Of a DNA stretch of 64,000 bases, positions 36,702-45,735 are shown in pieces. The notes beneath the pieces were generated by a model that was given only the letters and a program-made list of their open reading frames with translations, was not told the origin of the DNA and searched no databases. Position 1 is the first letter of the stretch; each line of letters begins with the position of its first letter. Made by a program: the position numbers and the translations under genes. The stretch is from Candidatus Moanabacter tarae (GTDB taxonomy: Bacteria; Verrucomicrobiota; Verrucomicrobiia; Opitutales; UBA2987), in NCBI GenBank assembly GCA_003226295.1, contig CP029803.1, positions 1,234,211 through 1,298,210 of the forward strand. Reading direction: 5' to 3'.

Positions 36702-37589
36702 ATGCTTTACGATAGACCATACATGCAAACACCGCCTCTTCGGAACGATGTTCAGGCAATAAGGTGGATCATTATTGCAAATGCTGCCGTTTTCCTCGTC
36801 GCTCAAATCCCAATAAACTTTGGAAGCACGTTTCTTCACGAAATCTTTCACCTATCATGGAGCAACATTCGTTCGGGTTTAATATGGTGCATTGCGACAT
36901 ATAGCCTTATCCACGCTGACTTTTTCCACATTCTAGCGACAAGTCTGTTGGTTTTCTTTTTCGGACGACCTTTGCAGACACAGATAGGAGGTAATAGACT
37001 TCTCGAAATCTACGTCACTTCAGTTCTATTTGGAGCCCTTTTTTGGCTGCCCGTAAACCTAACATCACAAGGAAGCGTTGTCGGCTCTTCGGCTGGGGCA
37101 CTCGGAATTGCGACAGTTTTCTGTCTGAGCAATTTCAATCAGAGGATCAACCTTTTGCTCTTTTTTATTATGCCCGTTACTATCACGGGGAAACAGATGA
37201 TCGCGTTTTTTTTTGGATTCGATCTCATCGGTTTTCTCTTCTTTGAGATGGGGCCTCTCCAAAGTGTTTCTCCCCTATTTTCCAAGGGCATCGCTTATTC
37301 CGCTCATCTTGGAGGTATGATCGGCGGGTACCTTTTCTATCGCTACCGAATTGACAGAAAGTCACTCCTCCGTCGAAGAAGCCCACTCATCGAGATTCCC
37401 CTTTGGGTAAAAAAGAAGGCGAAAAAATCGCCCTCGAAACCGAATTTCAGAATCAATATTTTAAATCGGAAGCAGCTCAAGACAGAAGTTGATCGTATCC
37501 TCGACAAAATTAATACCTCAGGATTCGGGTCGCTGAGCGAAGAGGAAAAACAAATTTTGGATCGGGCCAAAGATACTTTGAATCACTAG
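36702..37589 (+). CDS. Rhomboid-family intramembrane serine protease
   Basis: 295 residues with about six membrane helices. A loop region reads LIHADFFHILATSLLVFFFG, matching the rhomboid HxxxHxxxN area, although the usual Asn is replaced by Ser. The catalytic Ser lies in VVGSSAGALG and the catalytic His in AYSAHLGGMIGGYL, so the Ser-His dyad is intact. The basic cytoplasmic tail of about 85 residues includes a helical end (GFGSLSEEEKQILDRAKDTL) found in many bacterial rhomboids. It should cleave transmembrane segments; substrates are unknown. A TATAAT sits at 36681-36686, 15 bases before the ATG, too close to be a usual -10. Confidence 0.88.
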   Translation: MLYDRPYMQTPPLRNDVQAIRWIIIANAAVFLVAQIPINFGSTFLHEIFHLSWSNIRSGLIWCIATYSLIHADFFHILATSLLVFFFGRPLQTQIGGNRLLEIYVTSVLFGALFWLPVNLTSQGSVVGSSAGALGIATVFCLSNFNQRINLLLFFIMPVTITGKQMIAFFFGFDLIGFLFFEMGPLQSVSPLFSKGIAYSAHLGGMIGGYLFYRYRIDRKSLLRRRSPLIEIPLWVKKKAKKSPSKPNFRINILNRKQLKTEVDRILDKINTSGFGSLSEEEKQILDRAKDTLNH

Positions 37590-37735
37590 GATTTCAATGC
37601 ACAAACAAGAGTCCATTCCTTATCATAAAAATATCTGGAATCCCGATTCCTTGTGTGGTGCTTATTATGGTTAGGCGATTAAAATCGACTTTCAATATTC
37701 GGTGATCATTAACGAATTACCAGATATTCCTGACG

Positions 37736-40258
37736 ATGAGATCAACTGAAATGAACTCGGATTGGAAGTTTGTGTGGTTGTTGGCAACACTTTTGCTACT
37801 TCCAGAGCTCGGAACTGTAGGGAAGGCAAAGGAATTCGAGATTAGGGGTTCTGATCTCGAACATATGCAGAAGGAGACAAAGCAGACCATCGATCACCTT
37901 CAATACTACCACTACACAAAGAAATCGATCTCTGACGTCAACGTAGAGGAGCTTATAACTTCATTCATGGAGCAACTTGATTATAGCCACCTTTTTTTTC
38001 TCCAATCCGATAGAAATGACATCGCTCTTCGCTTCAATCGAACGTTAATCGAAGTCTACCTACGTAGAGGGCAACTTCATCCAGCTTTTCAAATCTACAA
38101 AATCTACCGTAGGCGAGCATTGGAACGCCTCGAAGTTATCTTCGAACGACTCGAGGGAACGTTTGACTTTACAACCGATAGAACCTACGTGCCAGATCGT
38201 ACAGAACTCCCGTGGCCTAAGGACAAAGCGGAGGCAGACGAACTTTGGGAAAACCGTCTTATCTTCGATCTTCTCCAGGAGAGGCTCAACAACGAGACAA
38301 TAGACCGTGCTAAAGAAAAGGTGACTCGGCGCTACCGAAGAACAAAACGCTATATCGAGGAGTTAGAGCCCCACGACATCCAAAGGCTATTCCTTACTGC
38401 CTTAACTAAGATGTATGATCCTCACTCTGCTTTCCTGTCTTCCGATTCACTGGATGATTTCTCCATCGCAATGAAAAACTCACTGGTAGGGATCGGTGCT
38501 CTCCTTAGAGACGAAGACGGCTATTGCATCATACAAGAGCTCATATCTGGAGGTCCTGCAGACATGAGCAATCAATTACATCCAGGGGACAAAATAATCG
38601 AAGTGGGCCAGCATAAGGAACCTCCAGTTGATGTTATCGACATGAAATTGCGGAAAATCGTCGAGATGATACGGGGAAAGAAAGGTACTGAAGTTCGCCT
38701 TACCGTAATTCCAGCCAGCGCAACAGATCCATCAGAACGAAAAATCGTGAGACTAAAGCGAGACAATATCAAATTGACCGAGAATCTCGCCCGAGCTGAC
38801 ATCTATCAGGTTCTAACCAACAACGGCCAATTCGTACCTATTGGAGTGATTGAACTTCCTTCCTTTTACGGTTCCGGCGTGGGGGGAAAGTCGGATTCCA
38901 GCACAACCCGGGACGTTGAGGAACTAATAGACAAACTAAAGCATGAGGGGATTCGGGGACTGGTGCTGGATCTCAGTCATAATGGCGGAGGACTCCTCAG
39001 TGAAGCAATCGATTTGACCGGGCTTTTTATCCCCAAAGGTCCAGTTGTCCAGGTTAAGAGTACAACGGGGGAAATACGACAAGATTGGGATAGAAATGAC
39101 AAAGTAGTCTATGAGGGCCCACTGGCCCTACTGGTATCCCGAAGCAGCGCTTCAGCTAGCGAAATTGTCGCCGGGGCCCTTCAAAATCACAAAAGAGCTA
39201 TAATTGTGGGAGATTCAGCAACTCATGGGAAAGGAACTGTTCAAGCTATATTTGAACTCGATCGAAACTTAAAAAGTTCTCTTCTAAGATATGGATCCAA
39301 GCAAAAGTCCGGGGCAATTAAGATCACTATCCAAAAGTTCTATTTGCCCAATGGGTATTCCACACAGAACAAGGGGGTCCGATCTGATATCACTCTACCT
39401 TCTGTTAACGACCTTCTCCCGATTGGGGAGTCCGATCTCCCAAATGCGCTCATTTGGGATGCCATCGAACCTCTTACCTGGGACATTCGGGATACCCATA
39501 CATCGAAGTCAGCTCGAGTAGATCTGGAACTTTTGATTCACCTTCAAATGTTAAGCAACGAACGCCAGGAAGAACTGGATGAATTCTTCCTACTAGATAG
39601 CAGGATTCAATGGTTAAAGGCAAAGCAAGATCAGACTGAATATTCCCTGAATCTTGAGTCGCGACGCGTGAAGAGAGATCTTGATAAACTAGCCACTGAG
39701 GAAATGGATCTCATGCGCGAGCAGCTTAACAGCAATCGATTCTCACGTAAGGGAATTACTCTTGAGGTACGCCACGAAAAAGAAAAGGAGCATCAAGAAA
39801 AACTGCGAAATTCGATCCTTCCTAATGGCAAAAACAAAGCCAACGCTTACTACCAAAAAGTATTCTACTACGAAACTGATCAGAACGGAGATATCAAAGA
39901 ATTATGGATAGAGGACTTTGACTTTGAAAAGCTTCTAAAAGATAGCGAGGAAATAGCTCAGGTTCTTTCCCTAGAATCTTCTAACCCGATTGAGGTTTCA
40001 GATATTGAAGATCTCCTCCACTCGCTGAAAACAGCTGAAACAAGTGATGAGTTTAATGTGGAGAAAGCATTTAAAGCCTATATTGGGAATACTTTGAATA
40101 AGGAATTAATTGACAGTCTAATCCCCAAATTTTTTCTCAAACTGATCGAGTTAGATCCTGATATCCTTCTAGACAGACCGGCTCTTAATATCCCATTAAG
40201 AGAGAGCTTGAGAATCGTTTCTGATTGGATCGACTACGAGAATACCACCCTACCGTAA
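37736..40258 (+). CDS. prc: Tail-specific (carboxy-terminal processing) protease Prc
   Basis: 840 residues, the large Prc form. A signal peptide (WKFVWLLATLLLLPELGTV) is followed by an N-terminal domain with YDPHSAFLSSDSLDDFSI, a PDZ domain (about 245-340; GALLRDEDGYCIIQELISGGPA), the S41 protease core with LDLSHNGGGLLSEA, catalytic Ser473 in SSASASE and Lys498 in HGKGTVQ, then a long helical C-terminal region (DUF3340). It works in the periplasm, degrading proteins with exposed nonpolar C-termini and tuning murein enzymes. ATG 37736 is used; ATG 37751 is possible. Single gene, convergent with prmC. Confidence 0.94.
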   Translation: MRSTEMNSDWKFVWLLATLLLLPELGTVGKAKEFEIRGSDLEHMQKETKQTIDHLQYYHYTKKSISDVNVEELITSFMEQLDYSHLFFLQSDRNDIALRFNRTLIEVYLRRGQLHPAFQIYKIYRRRALERLEVIFERLEGTFDFTTDRTYVPDRTELPWPKDKAEADELWENRLIFDLLQERLNNETIDRAKEKVTRRYRRTKRYIEELEPHDIQRLFLTALTKMYDPHSAFLSSDSLDDFSIAMKNSLVGIGALLRDEDGYCIIQELISGGPADMSNQLHPGDKIIEVGQHKEPPVDVIDMKLRKIVEMIRGKKGTEVRLTVIPASATDPSERKIVRLKRDNIKLTENLARADIYQVLTNNGQFVPIGVIELPSFYGSGVGGKSDSSTTRDVEELIDKLKHEGIRGLVLDLSHNGGGLLSEAIDLTGLFIPKGPVVQVKSTTGEIRQDWDRNDKVVYEGPLALLVSRSSASASEIVAGALQNHKRAIIVGDSATHGKGTVQAIFELDRNLKSSLLRYGSKQKSGAIKITIQKFYLPNGYSTQNKGVRSDITLPSVNDLLPIGESDLPNALIWDAIEPLTWDIRDTHTSKSARVDLELLIHLQMLSNERQEELDEFFLLDSRIQWLKAKQDQTEYSLNLESRRVKRDLDKLATEEMDLMREQLNSNRFSRKGITLEVRHEKEKEHQEKLRNSILPNGKNKANAYYQKVFYYETDQNGDIKELWIEDFDFEKLLKDSEEIAQVLSLESSNPIEVSDIEDLLHSLKTAETSDEFNVEKAFKAYIGNTLNKELIDSLIPKFFLKLIELDPDILLDRPALNIPLRESLRIVSDWIDYENTTLP

Positions 40259-40420
40259 AAGGCTGTTGCGAGGCACCAGTTCGAGAAACACCAAAGGGAA
40301 AACCGCTTGATGCCTTAATTTCGAACTAAAGGACTATTACTAATAAATTTAATCACCTTTCTCCAGGATTTCTGGGTAGAGTATCACACTAAAGATAGAA
40401 AAGAAAAACTCGGAAGATTC

Positions 40421-41260
40421 TTAGTATCTCGCAACCAGGAACCGATCGCGGCCACTAATATCCTGAACGGACTCAATTGAGCGATAGCCTCTCTTTTCTG
40501 CCATCGCGGCAAGTTCGGAGTACTGATCGAGGCCATGCTCCATCACAATAAGACCTTCACCTCGGAGAAATTCTGGTGCGCGTTCCAGAATTGATTGCGC
40601 ATCATGCAAGCCACTGTCCTTTGAAACCAGAGCTCCAACCGGCTCAAATCCTCTGATCTCTGGTTGCGCGGTATCCCATTCATCATGACTCAAGTAAGGT
40701 GGATTAGACACGATCAGGTCGTAATTTCCCTTCACTAAAGAAAACCAGTCTGACTGAATCAGAGCGATCCTCTCATTAAGGCCATTCAACATCAAATTCT
40801 CAGAAGCCAATTCAATTGCCTCCATACTGGAATCAACCGCAGTAACTTCGGCATTCTGGAAAGCATTAGCCAACGCAATCGCGATCACCCCAGATCCAGT
40901 ACCTAGATCCAAAATTCTATCTGGCGAATTTTGGATTTGATCAGTGGCGAGAGTAACAAGTTCTTCTGTCTCGGAACGAGGAATTAGTGCCCGATTATCG
41001 ACTCTAATACGAAGGTCGAGAAAATCAACCTCCCCAATAATATATTGGAGGGGCTCGCGTCGAGAACGGCGCCGAACCAAAGGACGAAGATCCCCTAATT
41101 CGGATTCAGAAAGAAGCCTATCATATTGCAAGTAAAGATCAAGGCGCTCACATTGAAGATAGTGAGCAAGCAATAACTCCGCATCTAGCCTTGCGTTGGC
41201 CACATTCTTACGCTGCAGAAATTCGGCCGTCTTGTTTAACACATCTAAAAGTGACTGCAT
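40421..41260 (-). CDS. prmC: Peptide chain release factor glutamine methyltransferase PrmC
   Basis: 279 residues. The N-terminal helical domain (NARLDAELLLAHYLQ) is followed by the SAM domain with REPLQYIIGEVDFL, ILDLGTGSGVIAIALA (SAM loop) and the catalytic IVSNPPYLS (NPPY) motif. It methylates the Gln of the GGQ loop in RF1 and RF2. It lies 46 bases downstream of prfA on the same strand, the classic operon of enzyme and substrate. Confidence 0.95.
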   Translation of the reverse strand: MQSLLDVLNKTAEFLQRKNVANARLDAELLLAHYLQCERLDLYLQYDRLLSESELGDLRPLVRRRSRREPLQYIIGEVDFLDLRIRVDNRALIPRSETEELVTLATDQIQNSPDRILDLGTGSGVIAIALANAFQNAEVTAVDSSMEAIELASENLMLNGLNERIALIQSDWFSLVKGNYDLIVSNPPYLSHDEWDTAQPEIRGFEPVGALVSKDSGLHDAQSILERAPEFLRGEGLIVMEHGLDQYSELAAMAEKRGYRSIESVQDISGRDRFLVARY

Positions 41261-41306
41261 GTGATCCGAACGGAAAATTCGAGAAACTTTACCGATTCCC
41301 AGTCCA

Positions 41307-42389
41307 TCACTTCTCGATCAAAGCGTTGATCTTTGAATCCGCATCTGCTCTTTCTAATGCCATCAGGATGTCTTCGAGCTGACCTTCCATGAGCTGGGGA
41401 AGAGAGTGAAGGCTTAGACCAATCCGGTGATCGGTAACCCGGCTCTGCGGAAAATTGTAGGTGCGGATACGCTCTGAACGATCCCCGCTACCAATCTGAT
41501 CGCGTCGGTCCGCTGCATACTTTGCGTGTTCTTCAGCTTGCTCTTTTTCAAGGAGACGAGCCCTCAAGACCTTAAGGCCCTTGGCTCTATTTTTAATTTG
41601 GGACCTCTCATCCGCACAATGTACTGTTATTCCAGTTGGTTTATGCAAAATCTGAACAGCAGAATCAGTGGTATTGACAGACTGACCACCGGGACCGCTA
41701 GACCGACTAACAGTGATTTCGAGATCCGCTGGATCGATCTGAACATCAATTTCCTTAGCTTCAGGCAATACTGCAACCGTGGCTGTAGAAGTATGAATCC
41801 GACCATTCGCTTCCGTAACCGGAATTCGCTGAACACGATGTACTCCCATTTCGAATTTTAGGCTCTTGTAAACATCATCTCCTGTCACAAGGCAAACAAC
41901 CTGTTTAAACCCACCACTCTCAGATGGACTGGCCCCCAACCGTTCAACTTTCCATCCCTTGGATTCAGCGAACCGGCTATACATACGAAAGAGATCCGAA
42001 GCAAATAGGCTCGCTTCATCCCCCCCAGCACCGGCTCGAATTTCTAAAACAGTATTTCGTGAATCTGCTGGATCCGGTGGAACCATGGCTATCAACACTT
42101 CGTTTCTTTTATTCTCAAACAGATTCCGTAAAACAGGCAATTCTTCCTGGGCTAGATTCTTCAATTCATCATCGCTATCAGGATCTGAAATAATCGACTC
42201 ATGATCACCAATATCTGATTCAAGTTTTTCTAAGACTCGGTAAAGCGAAATCAATAAATGAAGTTTCTGGTGTTCCCGCGATAATTCGACCGCCTTTCGG
42301 GAATCCTGAAAAAAGTCAGGTTCCGCCATAAGGGAATCGAGCTCATCATACCGTTGGAGAAACGGTAAAATATCAGGAATAACTTGCAT
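41307..42389 (-). CDS. prfA: Peptide chain release factor 1
   Basis: About 360 residues. Domain order matches class I release factors: N-terminal coiled coil, codon-recognition domain, and the catalytic loop SSGPGGQSVNTTDSAV with the universal GGQ. The segment HRVQRIPVTEANGRIHTSTATVA fits RF1 rather than RF2, and no programmed frameshift is present. It reads UAA and UAG stops. ATG 42389 is chosen; a further ATG at 42407 adds six residues. prmC follows, and the operon is divergent from a HAD gene over about 60 bases. Confidence 0.96.
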   Translation of the reverse strand: MQVIPDILPFLQRYDELDSLMAEPDFFQDSRKAVELSREHQKLHLLISLYRVLEKLESDIGDHESIISDPDSDDELKNLAQEELPVLRNLFENKRNEVLIAMVPPDPADSRNTVLEIRAGAGGDEASLFASDLFRMYSRFAESKGWKVERLGASPSESGGFKQVVCLVTGDDVYKSLKFEMGVHRVQRIPVTEANGRIHTSTATVAVLPEAKEIDVQIDPADLEITVSRSSGPGGQSVNTTDSAVQILHKPTGITVHCADERSQIKNRAKGLKVLRARLLEKEQAEEHAKYAADRRDQIGSGDRSERIRTYNFPQSRVTDHRIGLSLHSLPQLMEGQLEDILMALERADADSKINALIEK

Positions 42390-42450
42390 AAGAAAACCAA
42401 TAAACAAGAAAAGGTTGTCTACTTTACCGCAACACTGAAAAGTATGGAAT

Positions 42451-43470
42451 ATGTCGGAAAAAGACCTTCACAGCCAGAACATTGTCGCCTGCATTTGGGA
42501 CTTTGACAAGACCCTCATACCAGGATTCATGCAGAGTCCCCTCTTTCGTCGTTTTAAAATCGACGAAGAAGCGTTCTGGAAGGAGGTATCTATTCTCCCT
42601 GAAATCTACTCCAAGAGAGGTGTAAACGTAAGTAAGGATACGGTCTATCTCAATCATTTACTCAGCTATGTTAGGAACGGGCGACTTCGTGGACTAAATA
42701 ACAGAATGCTCAGAGAATTAGGAGAGGAGCTTGTATTCTTTCCTGGGCTACCCGACCTTTTCCCCAATCTAAAAGAACTAGTAAGGTCTCGACCTGAGTT
42801 TGTTTCGCATGAACTATCTCTAGAACACTATGTAATCAGTACCGGGTTGGCAGAGCTAATCCGGGGGAGCGAACTTTCTCCTCACCTTGACGGGATTTTT
42901 GGTTGCGAGTTTATCGAAGATCCAGCTCCTCCCGATTTTGACCAGCAGAAAGAGTTTGAACTTGATCGTTCAACTGAGATTAGCCAAATCGGAGTGATGG
43001 TTGACAACACTATCAAGACCCGCTTCATCTTCGAAATTAACAAGGGGTCTAATAAACTATCCGAGATCGACGTTAATGCTACAATTCGAACAGAGGATCG
43101 ACGAATACCGATTCAGAACATGATCTATGTAGCAGATGGACCAAGTGATGTTCCTGTTTTCTCTGTTGTGAAAAATTACGGAGGCCTTACGCATGCAGTT
43201 TACGATCCAAATAGGCCCGAGGAATTCGCACAAAATGATCGTCTCCTACAGTCGGGCCGTATCCACGCTTACGGTCCAGCTGATTACCGACCGGAAAGCA
43301 GTACTTCCATGTGGATTCGAATGCACATCCTCCGGATTTGTGATCGGATAGTAACCGATCGTGAACAGGCATTGGCCAAAAGGGTTTCAGTACCTCCTCG
43401 CCACATTCATTCCAACGATCATTCCTTGAACCAACCGGAATCTCCGCAACAGGGTACGTTTCTAGACTAA
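42451..43470 (+). CDS. HAD-superfamily phosphatase
   Basis: 339 residues. Motif I is [10 protein letters not shown], motif II is VISTGLAEL, and the acidic motif reads [11 protein letters not shown], as in phosphoserine-phosphatase-like (subfamily IB) HAD enzymes. The helical cap between motifs I and II carries a long insert. A segment of about 65 residues separates motif II from the acidic motif ([20 protein letters not shown]). The substrate is unknown. It precedes the TRAP genes on the same strand with 133 bases to tatT, so it could share their promoter. Confidence 0.82.
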   Translation: MSEKDLHSQNIVACIWDFDKTLIPGFMQSPLFRRFKIDEEAFWKEVSILPEIYSKRGVNVSKDTVYLNHLLSYVRNGRLRGLNNRMLRELGEELVFFPGLPDLFPNLKELVRSRPEFVSHELSLEHYVISTGLAELIRGSELSPHLDGIFGCEFIEDPAPPDFDQQKEFELDRSTEISQIGVMVDNTIKTRFIFEINKGSNKLSEIDVNATIRTEDRRIPIQNMIYVADGPSDVPVFSVVKNYGGLTHAVYDPNRPEEFAQNDRLLQSGRIHAYGPADYRPESSTSMWIRMHILRICDRIVTDREQALAKRVSVPPRHIHSNDHSLNQPESPQQGTFLD

Positions 43471-43603
43471 TCGGAGAGCACACACTATGTGGAACTGGAA
43501 ACATAAGGCCATCTCCCTACGAATCGGGAATTTGAGAATTTCGACCTCATTCTCCAACAGGAGATCTCGGAATCTATGCTGGGATTCATCAGAAGGATCT
43601 ACA

Positions 43604-44536
43604 ATGGGACGATCGGTACTGATTCTCACAGCTATACTCTTCTTTATTGTTTTTGCCTCCGGTTGCTCAACTAAAGACATCGCAATTAAGAAGATAGCTA
43701 ACATATTAGCTTCCGGAAGTAACGTTTTTGCTTCAGACGAGGATCCTGAGTTTGTCAAGGTGGCTATCCCCTTCAGTCTTAAGTTGATGGAGAGCCTATT
43801 AAAAGAGGTTCCCGCACATGAAAGTCTGCTACTGGCAACATCGAGTGGTTTTGCGCAATATGCCTACGCCTTCATCCAGCAAGAGGCAGACGTCCTCGAG
43901 GAAATCGACTTCTCCGCCTCGCGTGAGAAACGAAAACGAGCAGCCCGACTCTATCTCCGAGCACGGGATTACGGGATGCGGGGTCTAGAAATTCGGCATC
44001 GAGATTTCGAGGAAGTTCTTTGGGAGGACTCCGAATTAGCGCTTTCCTCTACATCGATTGAAGATGTACCCTTTCTCTACTGGACGGCAACAGCTTGGGC
44101 GGGCGCCATTTCAATGTCTAAGGATAATCCTGATTTGATCTCCGATTTGCCCATCGTGGAAGCTATGATTGCCCGCGCCTTTGAATTGGATGAGAGCTTC
44201 GATTATGGCGCGCTCCATTCATTCCTTATCTCCTACGAGATGATCCGTCCTAATAGTTCGGGTAATCCAGAGTTGAGAGCAAGAGGACATTTTAATCGGG
44301 CGCTCCAACTTTCCCAGAATCGTCTCGCATCACCAATGGTCACCATGGCGGAATCAGTTTCAATTCAGAAGCAAAACCGCCAAGAATTCGAGGAACTACT
44401 TTCCCAGGCGCTCCAAATCGACGCTAATCACCACCCAGAATGGAGGCTCGTCAACATCATTATGCAACGCCGCGCACGTTGGTTACTCTCTCGGACCGAT
44501 GAGCTTTTTCTCTCTATCCCGAAAGAACGAGAGTGA
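43604..44536 (+). CDS. TRAP transporter TatT-type lipoprotein
   Basis: About 310 residues from ATG 43604, chosen since the lipoprotein signal VLILTAILFFIVFASGC starts there (Cys about residue 20); a longer frame upstream is not supported. The mature protein matches the TatT family of TRAP-associated proteins: STKDIAIKKIANILASGS, VFASDEDPEFVKVAIPF, then helical TPR-like repeats. TatT lipoproteins form trimers in the periplasm with the TatP binding protein and are thought to hand over hydrophobic ligands. tatP and the fused permease follow, so the three form one transporter operon. Ligand unknown. Confidence 0.85.
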   Translation: MGRSVLILTAILFFIVFASGCSTKDIAIKKIANILASGSNVFASDEDPEFVKVAIPFSLKLMESLLKEVPAHESLLLATSSGFAQYAYAFIQQEADVLEEIDFSASREKRKRAARLYLRARDYGMRGLEIRHRDFEEVLWEDSELALSSTSIEDVPFLYWTATAWAGAISMSKDNPDLISDLPIVEAMIARAFELDESFDYGALHSFLISYEMIRPNSSGNPELRARGHFNRALQLSQNRLASPMVTMAESVSIQKQNRQEFEELLSQALQIDANHHPEWRLVNIIMQRRARWLLSRTDELFLSIPKERE

Positions 44537-44664
44537 GAATTCCCTGGCTTCCTCCAGTCGAATAATCAGTTTGGACAAGATTGTCCCTAAAAATTAACAG
44601 TAAAAAAAGAGAAAAGTCCAAAATTAGACGATGCCTTAAAGATTCTAATGAAATAACAATTATA

Positions 44665-45675
44665 ATGAAACGAATTGTCCGAAACTTAATGACTCTTCTT
44701 TCTTTCCTAGTTATTTCCTGTTCATTGCTCGATGGGCGGCAGATAAGAATTAATCTGGGAACCATCGCCCCTCAGGGGTCTTCTGCCCACCAAGCATTGC
44801 TTATAATGCGAGACGTTTGGAGACAAGCACCAGAGGGAGGTGTCCGTCTCGTGATCTATCCCAACGGAGTACAGGGAGGGGAGGCCGACATGGTCCGTCT
44901 AATGCGCATAGATTTGCTTCAGGCGGGACTCTTCACAGCAGTTGGTATTTCGAAAATCGAACCGGGAGTATCAGCCCTTCAAAACATGCCGATGGTCTTC
45001 CGTAGTCTGGAAGAATATGACTTTGTGAGTAAAAGGCTTCGCCCAAAACTCGAGGCGCGAATCGAGGAACAGGGGTACATAGTTCTTTTTTGGGTTGATG
45101 CTGGGTGGATCCGATTCTTCTCAAAAACACCCCTAGTCTATCCTGATGATTTACTTGCAATGAAGCTTTTTGTTTGGGCTGGCAGTCACGGGCAAGCCAA
45201 TATTTTGACCAGCATGGGATTTCATCCTGTCATGCTTGAAACAGCGGATATTGTTCCTGGTCTTCAAACCGGGCTCATTGATAGCGTGGCCCTTCCTCCA
45301 ATCTACGCTTTGGCTACTCAAACCGACATACGTGCGCCGTATATGTTGGAATTGAACTACGCGCCTCTAATGGGAGCAGCTCTCATTCGTAAAGCGACTT
45401 GGGAAAGAATACCTACGGGAGCACAAAAAATCTTGAGGGATTCAGCGAAAAATGCCGGTAAGCAAATCAACACCAAAGCCCGATCGGAAAGTAACGAATC
45501 GGTAAAAGCAATGGAAAAACGGGGATTAAAGGTGCAAAAGGTTACTCCAGATATTGAACGTGTTTGGATCGAAAGAGCCGAGGCCATCTATCCTAGAATC
45601 CGCGGTACGGAGGTTCCAGAAGATGTATTTGACGAGGTTATTCGTCTTCTTGGGGAATTTCGGTCGGACAATTAA
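44665..45675 (+). CDS. TRAP transporter substrate-binding protein (DctP/TatP)
   Basis: 336 residues from ATG 44665. The signal peptide IVRNLMTLLSFLVISCSLL is followed by the DctP fold: IRINLGTIAPQGSSAH, YPNGVQGGEADMVRLMRIDLLQ, and the later MKLFVWAGSHGQANILTSMG with TGLIDSVALPP. The usual Arg that clamps carboxylates (in KxR-V or similar) reads MKLFVW here, so the ligand may not be a simple carboxylate, which agrees with TatT-linked systems. It lies between tatT and the fused permease gene. Confidence 0.88.
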   Translation: MKRIVRNLMTLLSFLVISCSLLDGRQIRINLGTIAPQGSSAHQALLIMRDVWRQAPEGGVRLVIYPNGVQGGEADMVRLMRIDLLQAGLFTAVGISKIEPGVSALQNMPMVFRSLEEYDFVSKRLRPKLEARIEEQGYIVLFWVDAGWIRFFSKTPLVYPDDLLAMKLFVWAGSHGQANILTSMGFHPVMLETADIVPGLQTGLIDSVALPPIYALATQTDIRAPYMLELNYAPLMGAALIRKATWERIPTGAQKILRDSAKNAGKQINTKARSESNESVKAMEKRGLKVQKVTPDIERVWIERAEAIYPRIRGTEVPEDVFDEVIRLLGEFRSDN

Positions 45676-45735
45676 CTATCCGTCAGATGAATCGAGTGAA
45701 CTTCTGAACAATCAAAAGCCAGAGTCCTACTTCTG